Positions 11,893 through 26,607 of a DNA stretch of 64,000 nt are shown piece after piece. This DNA comes from Scatophagus argus (taxonomy: Eukaryota; Chordata; Actinopteri; Scatophagidae). The notes beneath the pieces are model-generated. The model saw only the letters and a program-made list of their open reading frames with translations. It ran no database searches and had not been told where the DNA came from. The stretch is taken from NCBI RefSeq assembly GCF_020382885.2, contig NC_058508.1, positions 3,154,055 to 3,218,054 of the forward strand, given 5' to 3'. Position numbers and translations under genes: made by a program. Position 1 is the stretch's first letter. Each line of letters starts with the position of its first letter.

Positions 11893-13018
11893 TCTGTATA
11901 CAACATTAGTATCATTGGCTAAGTCAGAGTGTATTGTTTTTATAGAGAGGTTTGGTCTATGAAATCATTATCTTCATTATATTGTGAGAACCCCAACAAA
12001 GCAAACCACCATGTTGCACAAAAGGCAACTGGCCTCAGCTGCAGTTCCAGAAGAATGTTGCGATACAGGAAGAAAGCTGAAGGGAAGTTTTATGCCCTGG
12101 GAGGCTTCTTGCTGTGGTCCTAATGCTAGACTTTTTCACTCTATCCCTTTCCCCTCCACAGCAGAGCGCCATTTCAGATCAAGAGGTCAAAGTCCAGAAT
12201 ATATACTTGCATAAATGATTAGTGTGTATTATAGCATGCAGGTTTACAGCCCATATCAGATCCCATGATACTTACTCAACTTTTTCATTTCCCATTGAAG
12301 AATCACAACCAGAATTTCCAACGCTCATCAAGTTTAATAAATTAATTTAACATAATTCATTATCAAACATTTTAAAGTAAAACAGTCTCCAAGTTAAACT
12401 CTGACAAAGTAATGCAAACCAGCCTTTTCAAAAACCTTTAATAAAGTTGCCTTGTCTTATAGGTGGGATTTATATTATTTCTAAACAGAAGGTTTCACTT
12501 CAGCTTCAAGTCTCAAACAAAAGAAACTGTACTGTAAAAGGCTCCTTAAGACTGTCTTTCTCAGGGTTTTTATGTATCTAGTTAAATCAGTAAAATTTAT
12601 TCAGCTTCACCATCAGAAAGAAGAAATAATAGAAGAAATAGAAATAATATTTAATCATGTATGCCCACTCAGATGAAAAACTCTTTAGAGCCTGCTTGTA
12701 TGTTAAATTAGAAACAAATTGTTACCTACCTGAAGATCGGCTGTCACACATAACACACTCAAAGTGCTAACTAACTGGAAACATGAAATGGGGAACTGAT
12801 TTAGTGAATCACAATCAGTTATGGCTCAATGAATTTCAACATCACTTCTCTTTTTATATTTCACATGGAAAAGTGGCGGCGTGAGCAGGCTATTGCTGTT
12901 TGCTAAAATGAATAGATGACTGGAATAGAATAGATGACAAATATTTATATTTTCACTACTAAAATATGTAATAGTAGTAACACGTAGTGTTATGGTAGTT
13001 GGCCTTGTAACAGGAAAG

Positions 13019-13259
13019 ACTTCATCTCCCATAATGCTGTGCAAATCCACCGACGTAACGTCCCGTGGTGCTGTTGGCGGGCAGAACGGGATTGATGCTC
13101 GTTAAGGCCATTGTGTTGTTTAGCAGAAAAGCACATTGAGGTAAAGTCAGTCCATTGTTGAGTGTTTAGTCTTCGGCTTGTCAGTTCTCTGTTAAAACCG
13201 GTCATTTGCGTGTTTTCACTCGGGCCCAGCCTTAGAGCCCCGAAGCATTCAGTGTAAAG
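13019..13259 (+). promoter_or_regulatory. cbx1: cbx1 promoter and first non-coding exon, copy A
   Basis: Begins with a ZNF143/THAP11-type SBS match, ACTTCATCTCCCATAATGC (13019-13037). A palindromic CRE-like GACGTAACGTC follows at 13052-13062, and an E2F-like TTGGCGGG at 13074-13081. The block ends with CATTCAGTGTAAAG and a donor GTAAG at 13260, so it looks like a TATA-less housekeeping promoter plus a spliced 5' UTR exon. No usable start codon leads into the coding exons. The transcription start itself cannot be fixed from sequence. Confidence 0.65.
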
Positions 13260-14210
13260 GTAAGACTCATGTTAGCTAACGTTAGCTTGTTAAGGAAAAC
13301 ACTCCAGCCATGTTGCCCTGTGGATGTAGTGGGCAGGCTGTCTGCATAGTCTCCTTGCTCTTGATGAATTGCATGTATTATGAGCAAATCAAGTTGATCG
13401 AAATTGTCCGAACTTATTTTGGCAGTCGACTATTTAATGCAGTGCTTGAGGCTGCAAAAAGTGCATGCACAGTGTAATGCCACGGCTTGCAGCAAGCTGT
13501 CTTGGACGTTTCTTACGAAACAGTGGACAAGATGGTTTTACTGTTTACTGTTATGGCATAGACAGAGTAGTCATTTAATTCTGGAATGGCGATTTAATTT
13601 GCCAATATGTGAGTAAAGTTTCTGCTGTCGTAGTGTTTTTCACGTGAAGGCAGCATTCAAATCACAGTCACTTTACATCAACGGGCATGGAAATGGGCGG
13701 TTTTCTTTCTCCATACCAGATCACCAGACAGTTGTTAGTTGACGTAAACCCAGACACTACATATATGACAAGCTAGGTCTGGTGTACCATCGCATTTTAG
13801 GATATGCTTGTTAGTGAAAGATGGCCATGTACAGATGAGCGCTAGACACCTCTGCACTCTATGGAGGCCAACTTGTTGCCTTACCACCGTGTCTAGCTCA
13901 TTAAATGTTGTGTTGTCCAAGACATTTTTTCCAGCTATTTTATTTTTACTTTTTGCTATGCTGGATTTGATTTTCTTCTTTCTGACAGTACTATTTTGTT
14001 AAAGTGGGTTTCTAATTAAATTCCATTTTGACTAAGTGACGATAACCGATGCTGTGAATCTGAAATTTTGTCTAAATTCTTTCTGTGGTTGCAACATCAT
14101 TGCTTCTCTTCATGCTGCGATGGGCAAACTGACTGAGCTTATACTTCTAACAGGTGTGAATCTAGAAGGATATTGTTGTTGTGACCAGTTGCTTGCGACT
14201 ACTTGCAAGT

Positions 14211-14472
14211 ACTTCACCTCCCATAATGCCTTGAGTATTCACTGACGTAACGTCCGGTGGTGCTGTTGGCGGGCAGAACGGGCTCCGCTCTTGTTGTTAG
14301 CGACACTGAGGCCATTGTGTTATTCTGCAGAAAAGCACGGTGAAATAAAGTCGATCCAGATTTAAGTGTCGCCAGTGGCGCGTCTTCGACTTGTTATTTG
14401 TCTACAACAGACGGCCAGTTGCGTGTTTTTACTCAGAGCCACCTTAAGAGCCCCGAAACATTCAGTGTAAAG
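14211..14472 (+). promoter_or_regulatory. cbx1: cbx1 promoter and first non-coding exon, copy B
   Basis: Second copy of the same module, 1192 bp downstream. SBS match ACTTCACCTCCCATAATGC at 14211-14229, CRE-like GACGTAACGTC at 14244-14254 (here in full TGACGTAA context), TTGGCGGG at 14266-14273, and the same exon end, CATTCAGTGTAAAG, with donor GTAAG at 14473. Motifs and donor are kept in both copies while the sequence between them has diverged. That suggests both were, or are, used as alternative first exons. Confidence 0.65.
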
Positions 14473-16196
14473 GTAAGGCTCACGTTAGCTACCGTTAGCT
14501 GTAAAGGGAAAACACGCCAGCCATGTTGCGCTGTGGATGTGGTGGGCAGATGCCTGACGCCTCACCTTGCTCAGATTTTGGTGTATTACAATATATTGCG
14601 ACCCAATCGAGTTGAAGCAAAGCGTCTCAGTTTATTTTGGCCTTCCTCCACTTTTTTTATTTAGAATGTGAGGAAACAGTATTTATGCATGTTGTAAAGT
14701 TATAAAACGGTGTGCAGCAAGCTCCCTTGTACGTTTGTCATACAACAGTGAACGTGACAGCTTGTACTGTGACAGTATAGTTATAGCCCATTAATCCTTT
14801 AACTGTGGAACAGTGATGGATATGAAAAGTTCGGACACCGCGGTGTGTTTTTCTGTGTATACAGTCACGCATGGACGTGGGTTTTTTTGTTTCTCGCTAC
14901 TCAACCACCACTTACCATCACTACAACGATACAACACATCAGCCGAGGACACGGGGATATGCGATTGTCAAGTAGACTTTTTTGTTTACAGGGTATGCTT
15001 AATGAAAAAAGTTAACCAAAAAATATAAACGTTAGATGCCTGTGGCCTTTACAGGGGATAACGTGTTACATTTTCACAGTTTAGCAGGACTGAACTAAAA
15101 GTCCAAAATCAGCAGCCTAATACATAATGAACATGATCTTTGGTCTTTCCCCCTTTTCAAAATGAGCTCCACTTGAACCACCTTCAACAATAAAACATTG
15201 CTTAATGCACTAATAATAATAATTATGTATTATTTAATGAGGGTGCCTAGAAAACTTAAAGTCTTAATCATACTTAAATTAACTTAAATAATATATTGAA
15301 TAATATATATTTCTTGTAACAGACCATTTACAGTACAGTAGTACTTTTACTTAAGTAAAGGATATGAGTACTTTCTCCCAACACTGCCCCTCTCAGTCTG
15401 TCAAAGTAAACAAACATTTGATAATTATATGAATTGATGTAGTATTGAGATTTTTGTTTGTGTGTGTGTCTTCATGACAATGACAGAGAGGACTGAAAGC
15501 TGTAGAAGTGATTAAATAGAAGCTTGCCTGCAGTGGAAACACAAAACAATCTTGGGTTTAGATACATGTAGGTACAGGTTTCAAGAGTATTATTAGGAAA
15601 GTAGTTATTGGAAATGCAGCTGAATAATTAGTCTTTCATATTGCTTATCAAAGTCGTTTGTACAGTGCAGTTCTTTATTTGCTGGGCCCTCAAACACAAA
15701 TTCATGATTCGATGACAGGGAAAAGTCACATACTGATCCACTAATGCCAAGTGCTTGCAGTCTCATCGCCTGCTCAGTGTCTGTGATTCTGTCCAAATGC
15801 AGATGTAGTTAGCGTTTAGTTTAGTGGTTACTGTTCTATCAGTTGCCACAGATCTGACTGTTCCACATTAAATAAAACAGTGTCAGCATAATAATCAATA
15901 CAGTTTTTTTCCCCATTACTTTTGTCATTGTGTTACTGCAGGCCACTGACCTGGTTTATAGGAAAGTACTGTTTCTGTTCTGTTGTATTACCTATTTTAT
16001 CACTATATACCAGATATCAGGTTCTGGTTCGACTTTTACTGCAGGACAGTCCTTATCAGGCAGAATACTAGTATACTAGTACTAGTAATGTGTCCCTCGT
16101 GTCATTAAGCAAATTTTTTTTCTTTTTTCTTCAAACCTCTCTGCCCTGCTTTAGGACAGTCAGTAGTTTGTTACTATCATTCAGTTAATATTGGGG

Positions 16197-16198
16197 GG

Positions 16199-16235
<37 letters not shown>

Positions 16236-16236
16236 C
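16197..16236 (+). repeat. (ATT)n microsatellite
   Basis: About 13 perfect ATT triplets in the last 5' intron of cbx1, some 320 bp upstream of the first coding exon. Confidence 0.95.
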
Positions 16237-16495
16237 TCATTGTTGGCAGTCTCCTTGTGAGAGCAGCTGTATCACTTAAGTTGAAGACAAGACCGCTGCA
16301 TGTTGCTGTATGTGGAACTTGTAGCTCCAGAGTGCCTGCTGGTCAGATGAACAGTCATTTGCTTTCAGCTCCTACATTTTTTCCTCTGTCATTTCACTTT
16401 CAATGCAGGAGATTCTTCAGGAATTGAAATCCTCAGTATTGGTCACCTCACCAGTCCTTGTGTTTTCTATATATTCCATAATATGTCATCATTAA

Positions 16496-19323
<2,828 letters not shown>

Positions 19324-22300
19324 ATGAGCAGAGGTGCAAAAAAAAAAAAAAAACCATGAAGAGAAAGGAATCTTGGAAGCACAGGGCAGGAAATCAACTA
19401 TACTGGTGAACTGTTGTCCGGATAATTGAGTCTAGCAGCTACTTTGGCAGAGAAAGTGGAGAAAAATCCCTGATCGTTGGGATTGAACTGCCAATGTAGC
19501 TGACAGGAACAGAGAGGTTTGTTTTCCTGCCCTTGAAGGAGATGGGCGTCCTTTCCTCAAAAGATGCTCCCACCTGTATCTCGACTTAAAAAAAATTAAG
19601 AGGTATATTGACATCTGGTGTCTCTGTCAAGCTACCTCACGTCCATGTGAGAAGCAAGCTGAATGTTTGGCTGTGGCTGGCATGTCTCTGCTCCCAGTCA
19701 GCCTTTATTTAGAATACCTGTTTTGAAAATGTTTTGGCTGGTGAAAGCGACCCAAACCTCCCTTCTTGCTTTGTCTGGATACATTGGAGGGAACTTCTTT
19801 TGGAACGGAATGAAGTGAAGCGAGATATTTTGGACACATGTCTCTTTCAGTATCTGTTCTCTTTGTGCCACCTGGGTTCTTCTCATTATCGCTGATGTAA
19901 CGCTGCTCCTCACTTGAAACTCTCAAATGCCAAACGATGACTGTGCATTTCACTCTGACACGGACAGATTGACGAAGAGGGGTTACAGCCTTACATGTCC
20001 TACCAGCCAGTGTGGCAGCCAACCAGCCAGTGCTCAGTTGTCTGCTAAAACAACTTTTTTTCTTTTTGTTTTTAAAGAAAAGCTGTCATCAGTCATTCCA
20101 CCCATGGATTATGCTGCTGCCCAAAGCATGTACTTTATTTTTTTCGTCAATTTTTTTAAAAATTAAAACTAACAAACGAGTTTGTATTTGAGCTACGAGT
20201 TAAGGTTTTTGTGCTGATTTGGTTGCGGTTCTGAAGCAAACCTGTAGCTTTTCTGTGAATGTAAAACTGTCCATCTGCTGTATTTCATGTGGCTCATTTG
20301 TTCAGTCATTAAGGTATACATTAGGAAGTTACACTCTCCTAATTTGTTTGAGATAGTTTTGGTATTTTCTTGAACACATTTAGTTTCAAGCAAGTACTAT
20401 TAATGCATCACCCATTTTCACTACTTGACTAAGACACATTGTTTAAGCAGGAAGCCAAATAATCACCCGCCAGCGACACTAGAAGAACTGTAACTTATGG
20501 AACTAGTGAACAGTATCTAAGTGTAAGCTCACCAACTGGTGGCTGTAACTGGTTTGATGGCTAAACCACTTGCCAGCTCCACTGTTTTAGAAAAGTACCT
20601 TTTAATGGAGCTGAGGCTGGCTGGTTTCCTGCCAAAGTGGCTGGTAGTGTCCACACAGCAGCAAAAATTAGTTTCTCTGCAGTCTGTACATTTCCATCCT
20701 GCTAAGAGTGACAGGTACAATAGGCAATTTCAGGTCATTTTTACAAGTGGTAGTCCAGGAAATCTTGCCCGTTTCGAAGAAGCAAAGATATCCTTTAAGC
20801 TAGAAGTGAGGATCATTCAGACAGAAACATCATACAACTCATTCGAACATTGCTTAGCAGAGAATCTGCAGGTTTTCACTTCAGCCACACACAAGTTGAA
20901 GGTGTTTGAAGCCCTGAGCTCAGCTGCTTGATGATTATTTGAAATGAAATTCTGCAGGCTCTTCATCTTTCTGTGAAGTTTTTTTCACCCCAATGTTAAC
21001 TGACCAGAGCACTGCTGTCCATTGAGTTAATTTTTTAATGCTTCTGTAAGTCAGATACAGCATTTTATAAAAGCAAGCTAGAGTTAACTCCTTCTTGTTT
21101 ATTAACCTCATTATTTACAACATCACATTGCAAGAGTAGGTTAAACAGCCATGCTTTAAATGTTAAGCGGCTGTTTTTTTTGTTTTTTGTTTTTTTTTTG
21201 TTTGTTTTGTTTTTAATCAGTGGCGGTCAAAAATGTTTCCCTGGGAAATAAAGACACCCTCTCTAACTTGTTGGCTTCAGTGTAAACATGCTCCTGTTGG
21301 ACAAAAGAAGTGTTTGTGTGGGAACTGACCATCCGTATGTCAATGAATTGCTGACTGTATTTTGTACATGTATCTGTTGGCCACGTTGACACAAAAGCAG
21401 TCAACAAGCTGGCTTGGCTGATGGTGGAAGTGCCGCTTGGAGTGGTAGGTGGAGATTTCCTGAGGAGACTGCAACTCTCACTCAGTACATACTTGCTCTT
21501 TAACATAATCAGCTAAGTTTTACCCTAATGGAGGAGGTGATTCTAAGTTTGTTCATTTCCACGTTTTTAATCTTAACACACACACAGCCACGTGTTTTCT
21601 AGATTGTATTATTTTAGCTTGCATTGGCCGGGCAACACTCAAGACATGATGGAGCACATTCACGGTCTTTTCTTGGTTCTTCTTGTTGGCAGACGGTCCT
21701 ATATTTATCAAATACTGAAATATGCATAAATAAAATTGGTTAGAACTTTCAAACTCAGCATGGTTAACATACTGTTTCCTAGCCTAATGTTTTCCTGTGT
21801 TTCATGTGTTGGCTGTAGCCCGGCTGTGCTCATTTCTACGTATACTGTATTAAAGCAAGCGTAGCTTCCTATGTTAGCAGACCCAGTTTAGTTAGTTCAA
21901 ATCTCCTTTCTCTGAGCTGTTTGCTTTGGCTTGCCTTTTGTTCAAGATTCATAAGAGAACTGATTTGAAGAGTGAATTCTGAACCTTTTCTTTCTTGTAT
22001 TGTGTCCATTAATTTCAAGTGGACATTGTCTTTCTGCTTCACCTTGTACTGCCCAATGTTACAAGTCTTGAATCAGCAGCTAGTTTTTTTTTTTTCTCAT
22101 TTTCTTACAGAGTGATCATTTTAATGTGTCCTGCCCTTGTAAGACACAAAATGATCATTCCAAATGTTTACAAACTAATAGCAGCAAGCTCCTTAAAAGT
22201 GGTCTTATTTTTTAATTAAGTGAATACAGGTTGCTTAAGCACATGAAATCCCCCACCCAAGTAATTCAAAAAAGCAGAAAAGCCCCATGATTAAATGAAA

Positions 22301-22844
22301 GGTGCTCATTATGCATTTGACTGAAGCCACCTATACCTGTCTCCTCCAGAGGCTGAATTAGTGGGAATATTTTCCCATTTCAAAGTTTGCTCAGCTGTAA
22401 ATAGTCTTCGGCATTCAAAGTGGAATCCTTCTCGAGTACCTGTGCTAATATGATTGACTGATCTGTGTTTGTATCTATATCCTGGGTCTACTCTTGCATC
22501 TGTTTTCACACAAATGTATTATTCAGTAAAGTTGACTGAAGAGGGGTTTTATTTCTCTCAGGCCAGAACTTCTGCCTTTGGGATGTTCTCATTTCTACCA
22601 CGTTTCATCAGTATTATCAGTTAAATGTCCTGCTTTCTGACTGCCTTCTGTTATACCTCACTAGTGATTGGAAGACATTGAATTAGCTGCACCTGGGTCT
22701 GCTAGTTAGTTTTTATATCTTGTCCTTGAAATGTTTCTCTGTATTTAGCAGATTAGCTGTTGTCCTGTTGCATGTTTATTGGTTTCCCTTGCAGTGTCAC
22801 CGTCATGGCCGATGTACTTTTAATTGTCTGTTTTGGACAATAAA
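19324..22844 (+). other. cbx1: cbx1 3' UTR with candidate poly(A) signal
   Basis: Long non-coding stretch after the stop codon, beginning with an A-rich tract at 19338-19352. AATAAA at 22839-22844 is followed by a T/GT-rich segment and is the best poly(A) signal I see; ATAAATAAA near 21727 is a proximal alternative. Open frames here (for example 20539-20931) have no recognisable content. The exact 3' end needs cDNA evidence. Confidence 0.5.
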
Positions 22845-25800
22845 GAGTATTTGTTTTCATAACTCTTTGTACTTTGGCCTTTCAGTTATTTTAATTTGAA
22901 ATGGCACACAACAGGAAATAAGTAATTCCCACAAGCGTTCGGCGCTCGGTAAGCTGTGCTAAGTGCTAAAGCCAACGCTGGCCTATATTTTGGCTGCCAG
23001 GTCCTTTGCATTTTGCAAGTATGTCCCATTGAGATCTCATGATTGCTGCATGAATTCATTACTTTGGTTATGTTATGAATATAACTATGCCCAGTCTGAA
23101 TGTACTTACAAGCACTATAAATGCCTATAAGCCATCCCAGGGTGCAATGAATAACAGCAGCGCTCAACTCTTCTATATAAATAAGATCTCACGTCATTCA
23201 GGGCCAAACTTTTGTTTGATATGCACATATATCTTTAATTTGCCCTTTGATGGGATATTTTCAAACCATTCTTCTCAAATGTTCTATAAAAGCATATTTT
23301 TAACACTTATTTCGGTGGATATCTACCTCTTCATAATGGATTAAAACTCTTCTGACTGTAAATGACTTATTTTTAACTACTTAAACTTCTTATTTATTCT
23401 GCCTTCTGCATTTTTTGATGCCACCCTCAGTTCATTTCATATTTCACTGTACTGTCGCAGCCCATGTCTTCCTGAGTTCTTGTGGTTCCAAAAGTAAATC
23501 GGGAACCAGAGCCTTAACAAGCTCCTCTACTGTGGAACCATCTTCTGGTCTGGGAGGCAGATACCCTCTCTACGTTTAAGAGTACACTTAAAACCTTCCT
23601 TTTTTGATAAAGCTTATAGTTAGCTCTGGCCTAGGCTGGCCCCTAGTTATGCTGCTATAGGCTTAGACTGCCAGGTGATCTCCTGTGATGCACTGAGCTC
23701 CCTCTTCTTCTCCCTCTCCTTCTGCACACATTTATGTCCCATTAATGCATATCACTAACTCAACTTCTTCCCTGAAGTCCTTGTGCTTTCTCATCTCTGT
23801 TTGTGTGCTCCTCTCTTCACGCCCCCTCCACCCCCTCTTTCCCTCTCCATCTCTCTCTTTCTCTTTCAACCCGACTGGGCAGATGGCCGCCCATCTAAAG
23901 TGGATTTGCCTTTGATTCTAATCATATGACCTTGTCTAAGGGAGGTTTGGGATCTTTCTTTGATGACTTTAGAGCAGGTTTAGTAATGGACTTGTACCAT
24001 GATGATTGCCTTATGCTGAAAATATGTCATGTCACCTCTGAAAAATGTTGAGATTTTCAGGCTTGATTTGGAATTCCTTCTATGTTTTGTTCCCTTTTCA
24101 ATTTTGGTTTGTCTTTTAATTTCTTCTATAGTTATTTCATGATTCAAAAATGTATTTAGGCTATATCCTGATACTGTGAGAACCCTCTCCAGCTCAAATT
24201 GTTGCACAAAGGTAATTTAAAACTGCATCAATAAAAATGAGGTGGAACATTGGCTCCTCAAAGCAAGCCTTTGTGCCCTTTTCCAAGACCTACATGTTTT
24301 TGTTTCCAGTCTTAGTATTGTCAGTGTAATTTCAGTTGGAATTTTTTTGAATTTCTCAGGACCCCGTTTAATTATTGTCGTGGGATGTTGCTTTGTAACA
24401 GATCCAACTGTAATACTCTTCTAGGCAGTACTCCACACTTCAGGACACCCATGCTGATCTCTGATATTGTCAGTGGTCCTTTTCACATGTTGATTTGTTT
24501 GTACCAGTAACACCTGATCGGAAAAATGTGGCCATAAAACCCAGTATGTAGCTTCATCATTTTCACTGTGAAGGACTGCTCATACTGAATTCCAATGAAA
24601 ACAGCACAAGGATATGTCTGGTGGCCTTTATCTCCTACAGTGACAGACACTGAAAGAGAGAGAAAATCAGTGACCTCAAAGAATTAAAATTTTAAAAAAA
24701 TTTATTATTTTTTCTATTGTTAATTTAAGTTCCCAAGTCCTTGAATACCAGCAAGCACATAGGGCGTTCATGAAATGTAAAACAACAAACTGATAAAAGC
24801 TTCTTCCATCAGTGGTAGTGATTGGCATGCAGGTCAATACATGGTAAACAGTTCAGACTTGATTTTCATAAATTTAAAAATAAGGACCTATGACAGTTTC
24901 TTGCCTAAAAAGAAACATCATGAATTGTGGTATCTCCACATGTATGTGCTCATTCCTGAGAAATTCTAAATTTACTTTGCCAGCAGCACACATCTTTTTA
25001 GCACGAAGAATTGAAACTGCTGCCATGTTTAATTTGTTGTACTAATAGGTGTGTTAGACCAAATTGAGATTCTGTGCACAACCAGTAGAGGGTGACATGC
25101 TAAGTTCAAACAATTCACAAATCAGACCAGAAACAAACCAATGCAGAGTTACCAGTCTTTAAAGGTCAAAGCTGTAATTTGAAATATATGATGACCTACC
25201 AGTCTTTAAATGTTAACTAAATTTTGTGTGAAGGATATGTCAGGACTGATAACAGGTTCCAGTTCTGTTTGGAGCTTAGGTCATTTGTGAGACACAAATT
25301 CCCACCATTTTCTTTGAAATAAAGTCAGATTTCCATAGCCTTACAAACAGGTTTGTTGAAAATACACAAAAACACAAAAATACAACTGATAAAGGTACAG
25401 GTAAAACCCACAACTGTCATGTTTTCAGTTCACATAAAGAGGAAGAAAAAAAATAGAAGCACCACAGTCATATTCAGACTGTTGTCAGTTTGTTGCAGTC
25501 TGCTCAGTCTGAGTTCACAAAATCCATGCAGCCTACTTCTCCCATAAATGAGGCCAGTATATGTGGCAAGAGAAATTTACCAGTTTTCTGAAGTGAGTGG
25601 CCAGGTGTGCACAGGAAAATGTGCAGCACTCCGAGCACTTTATCCATCAAATACTTCCTGTTCCTATGTCCATCACTTTTTTTGTTCACAGCTGAATCAC
25701 AGGGATGGGCCCAGCGCTTGATGATATATCAATCTACCTTAGTCTCAAAGACATAAGGCTGGCTTTTCTTTGTCATTTTCTTAAAATGAAAAAAATCTTC

Positions 25801-26607
25801 TGTGATCAAAAGCAACAACTAATATATTCTGCTGTACCTAATGTCTTTGATGATAGCATGGTACAGCTTAGCAGCAGGATGTTCTGTGGTTGCTACACCA
25901 TCTGGGGAATGAACATCACCAAGTTTGATCCCCATAACTCCAAGTCTTTATCCAGCTGAACTGTATTTGAGTGAAGTGCTGCACCTCGGTCAGGTCAAGA
26001 AGGCATGATCACAAGTTCCCTTCCTGTAGACCAGCAACCATTCATTGGTGCTTCATAGTTTGATTATTTGATTATATTAGCTGACAGCCAGGATCCAGCC
26101 TGCTATCAGTCTTGTTTGCTTCTTTAGCCCAGTTTTCAAGTCTCTGAGGGAGTTGATTTATGAGAAAGGAGGACTTTGCTGGATGCATTTCACTAGCATT
26201 TCTCAGGTCATCTACCATCCATTGCTTACATTCCGCTATGCAATGGTGTAGATTTATTTCAGTAAAAAAGAGGCTGAGCGTTACAACAGGTTGAACTCAA
26301 GTCCATTTCCAGTGTAGAAAATGTTTATAATCAAAAACAACACATCCTGGAGTAAAGGGTTTTTTTGTTCATCACCACCAGCATCATCATCAGCATGAAA
26401 ATCAGATCTTCTTGGAGTATCTCTTTGGGTGTTTGATGATTTCATGGTACTTTTGAACACCTTCCACTGACACCAGATAAAGAATACCTCTTTCTTCATT
26501 CACCAACCCATGAGTATTTCCTGCTTTTTTTTGTGGTTAACATGACCACAGTCATGTTAAGGGCTCTCTTTACTCTCGCTACTTTTTCTAATGGCTTGTC
26601 CATCTCC
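22845..26607. other. cbx1/nfe2l1 convergent intergenic region and nfe2l1 3' UTR
   Basis: The region between two tail-to-tail genes. The right part should be the nfe2l1 3' UTR; a minus-strand AATAAA lies at 26253-26258 and another possible one near 24700. The left part holds a LINE 3' fragment (23430-23990). The rest shows no coding signal. Confidence 0.45.
23430..23990 (+). mobile_element. LINE 3' fragment (L2/CR1-type reverse transcriptase C-terminus and tail)
   Basis: The plus strand carries a decayed copy of the widespread fish LINE end. It reads approximately LLWNHL, then STFKSTLKTFLF, then DKAYS, matching the conserved LWN..LP...FKS.LKT.LF end of L2-like RT proteins. A non-coding tail with AGGCTTAGACTGCC and GATGCACTGAG follows. 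Stops and frameshifts make it inactive. Confidence 0.65.

Larger units (their letters stand above)
10632..13018. other. NLR to cbx1 intergenic region
   Basis: About 2.4 kb between divergently transcribed genes. It should contain the 5' UTR exon(s) of the NLR. Minus-strand splice-donor matches occur at 11847 (CAAG then GTAAGT), 12273 (GTAAGT) and 12729 (CAG then GTAGGT), and these are candidates. It also holds a short TG/TATG microsatellite near 11200-11235 and a fragment of a common fish repeat near 11627-11700. No complete gene is visible. SNX11, which flanks CBX1 in mammals, was not seen. Confidence 0.5.
13019..14905 (+). repeat. Tandem duplication of the cbx1 5' region
   Basis: Unit 1 is about 13019-13720 and unit 2 about 14211-14905. 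Alignable blocks include the SBS and CRE boxes, the TGCTGTTGGCGGGCAGAACG core, the splice donor, GTTAGCT motifs just inside the intron, CCAGCCATGTTG.. and a GCATGGA.. block near 13686 and 14868. The offset is 1184-1213 bp, which indicates small indels since duplication. Between the units is about 490 bp of unrelated sequence. Confidence 0.75.

Noticed and set aside
20539..20931. 130-residue open frame downstream of cbx1
   Set aside because: It lies in the 3' UTR, has no recognised motif or splice context, and the length is possible by chance. Only ribosome profiling would change this.
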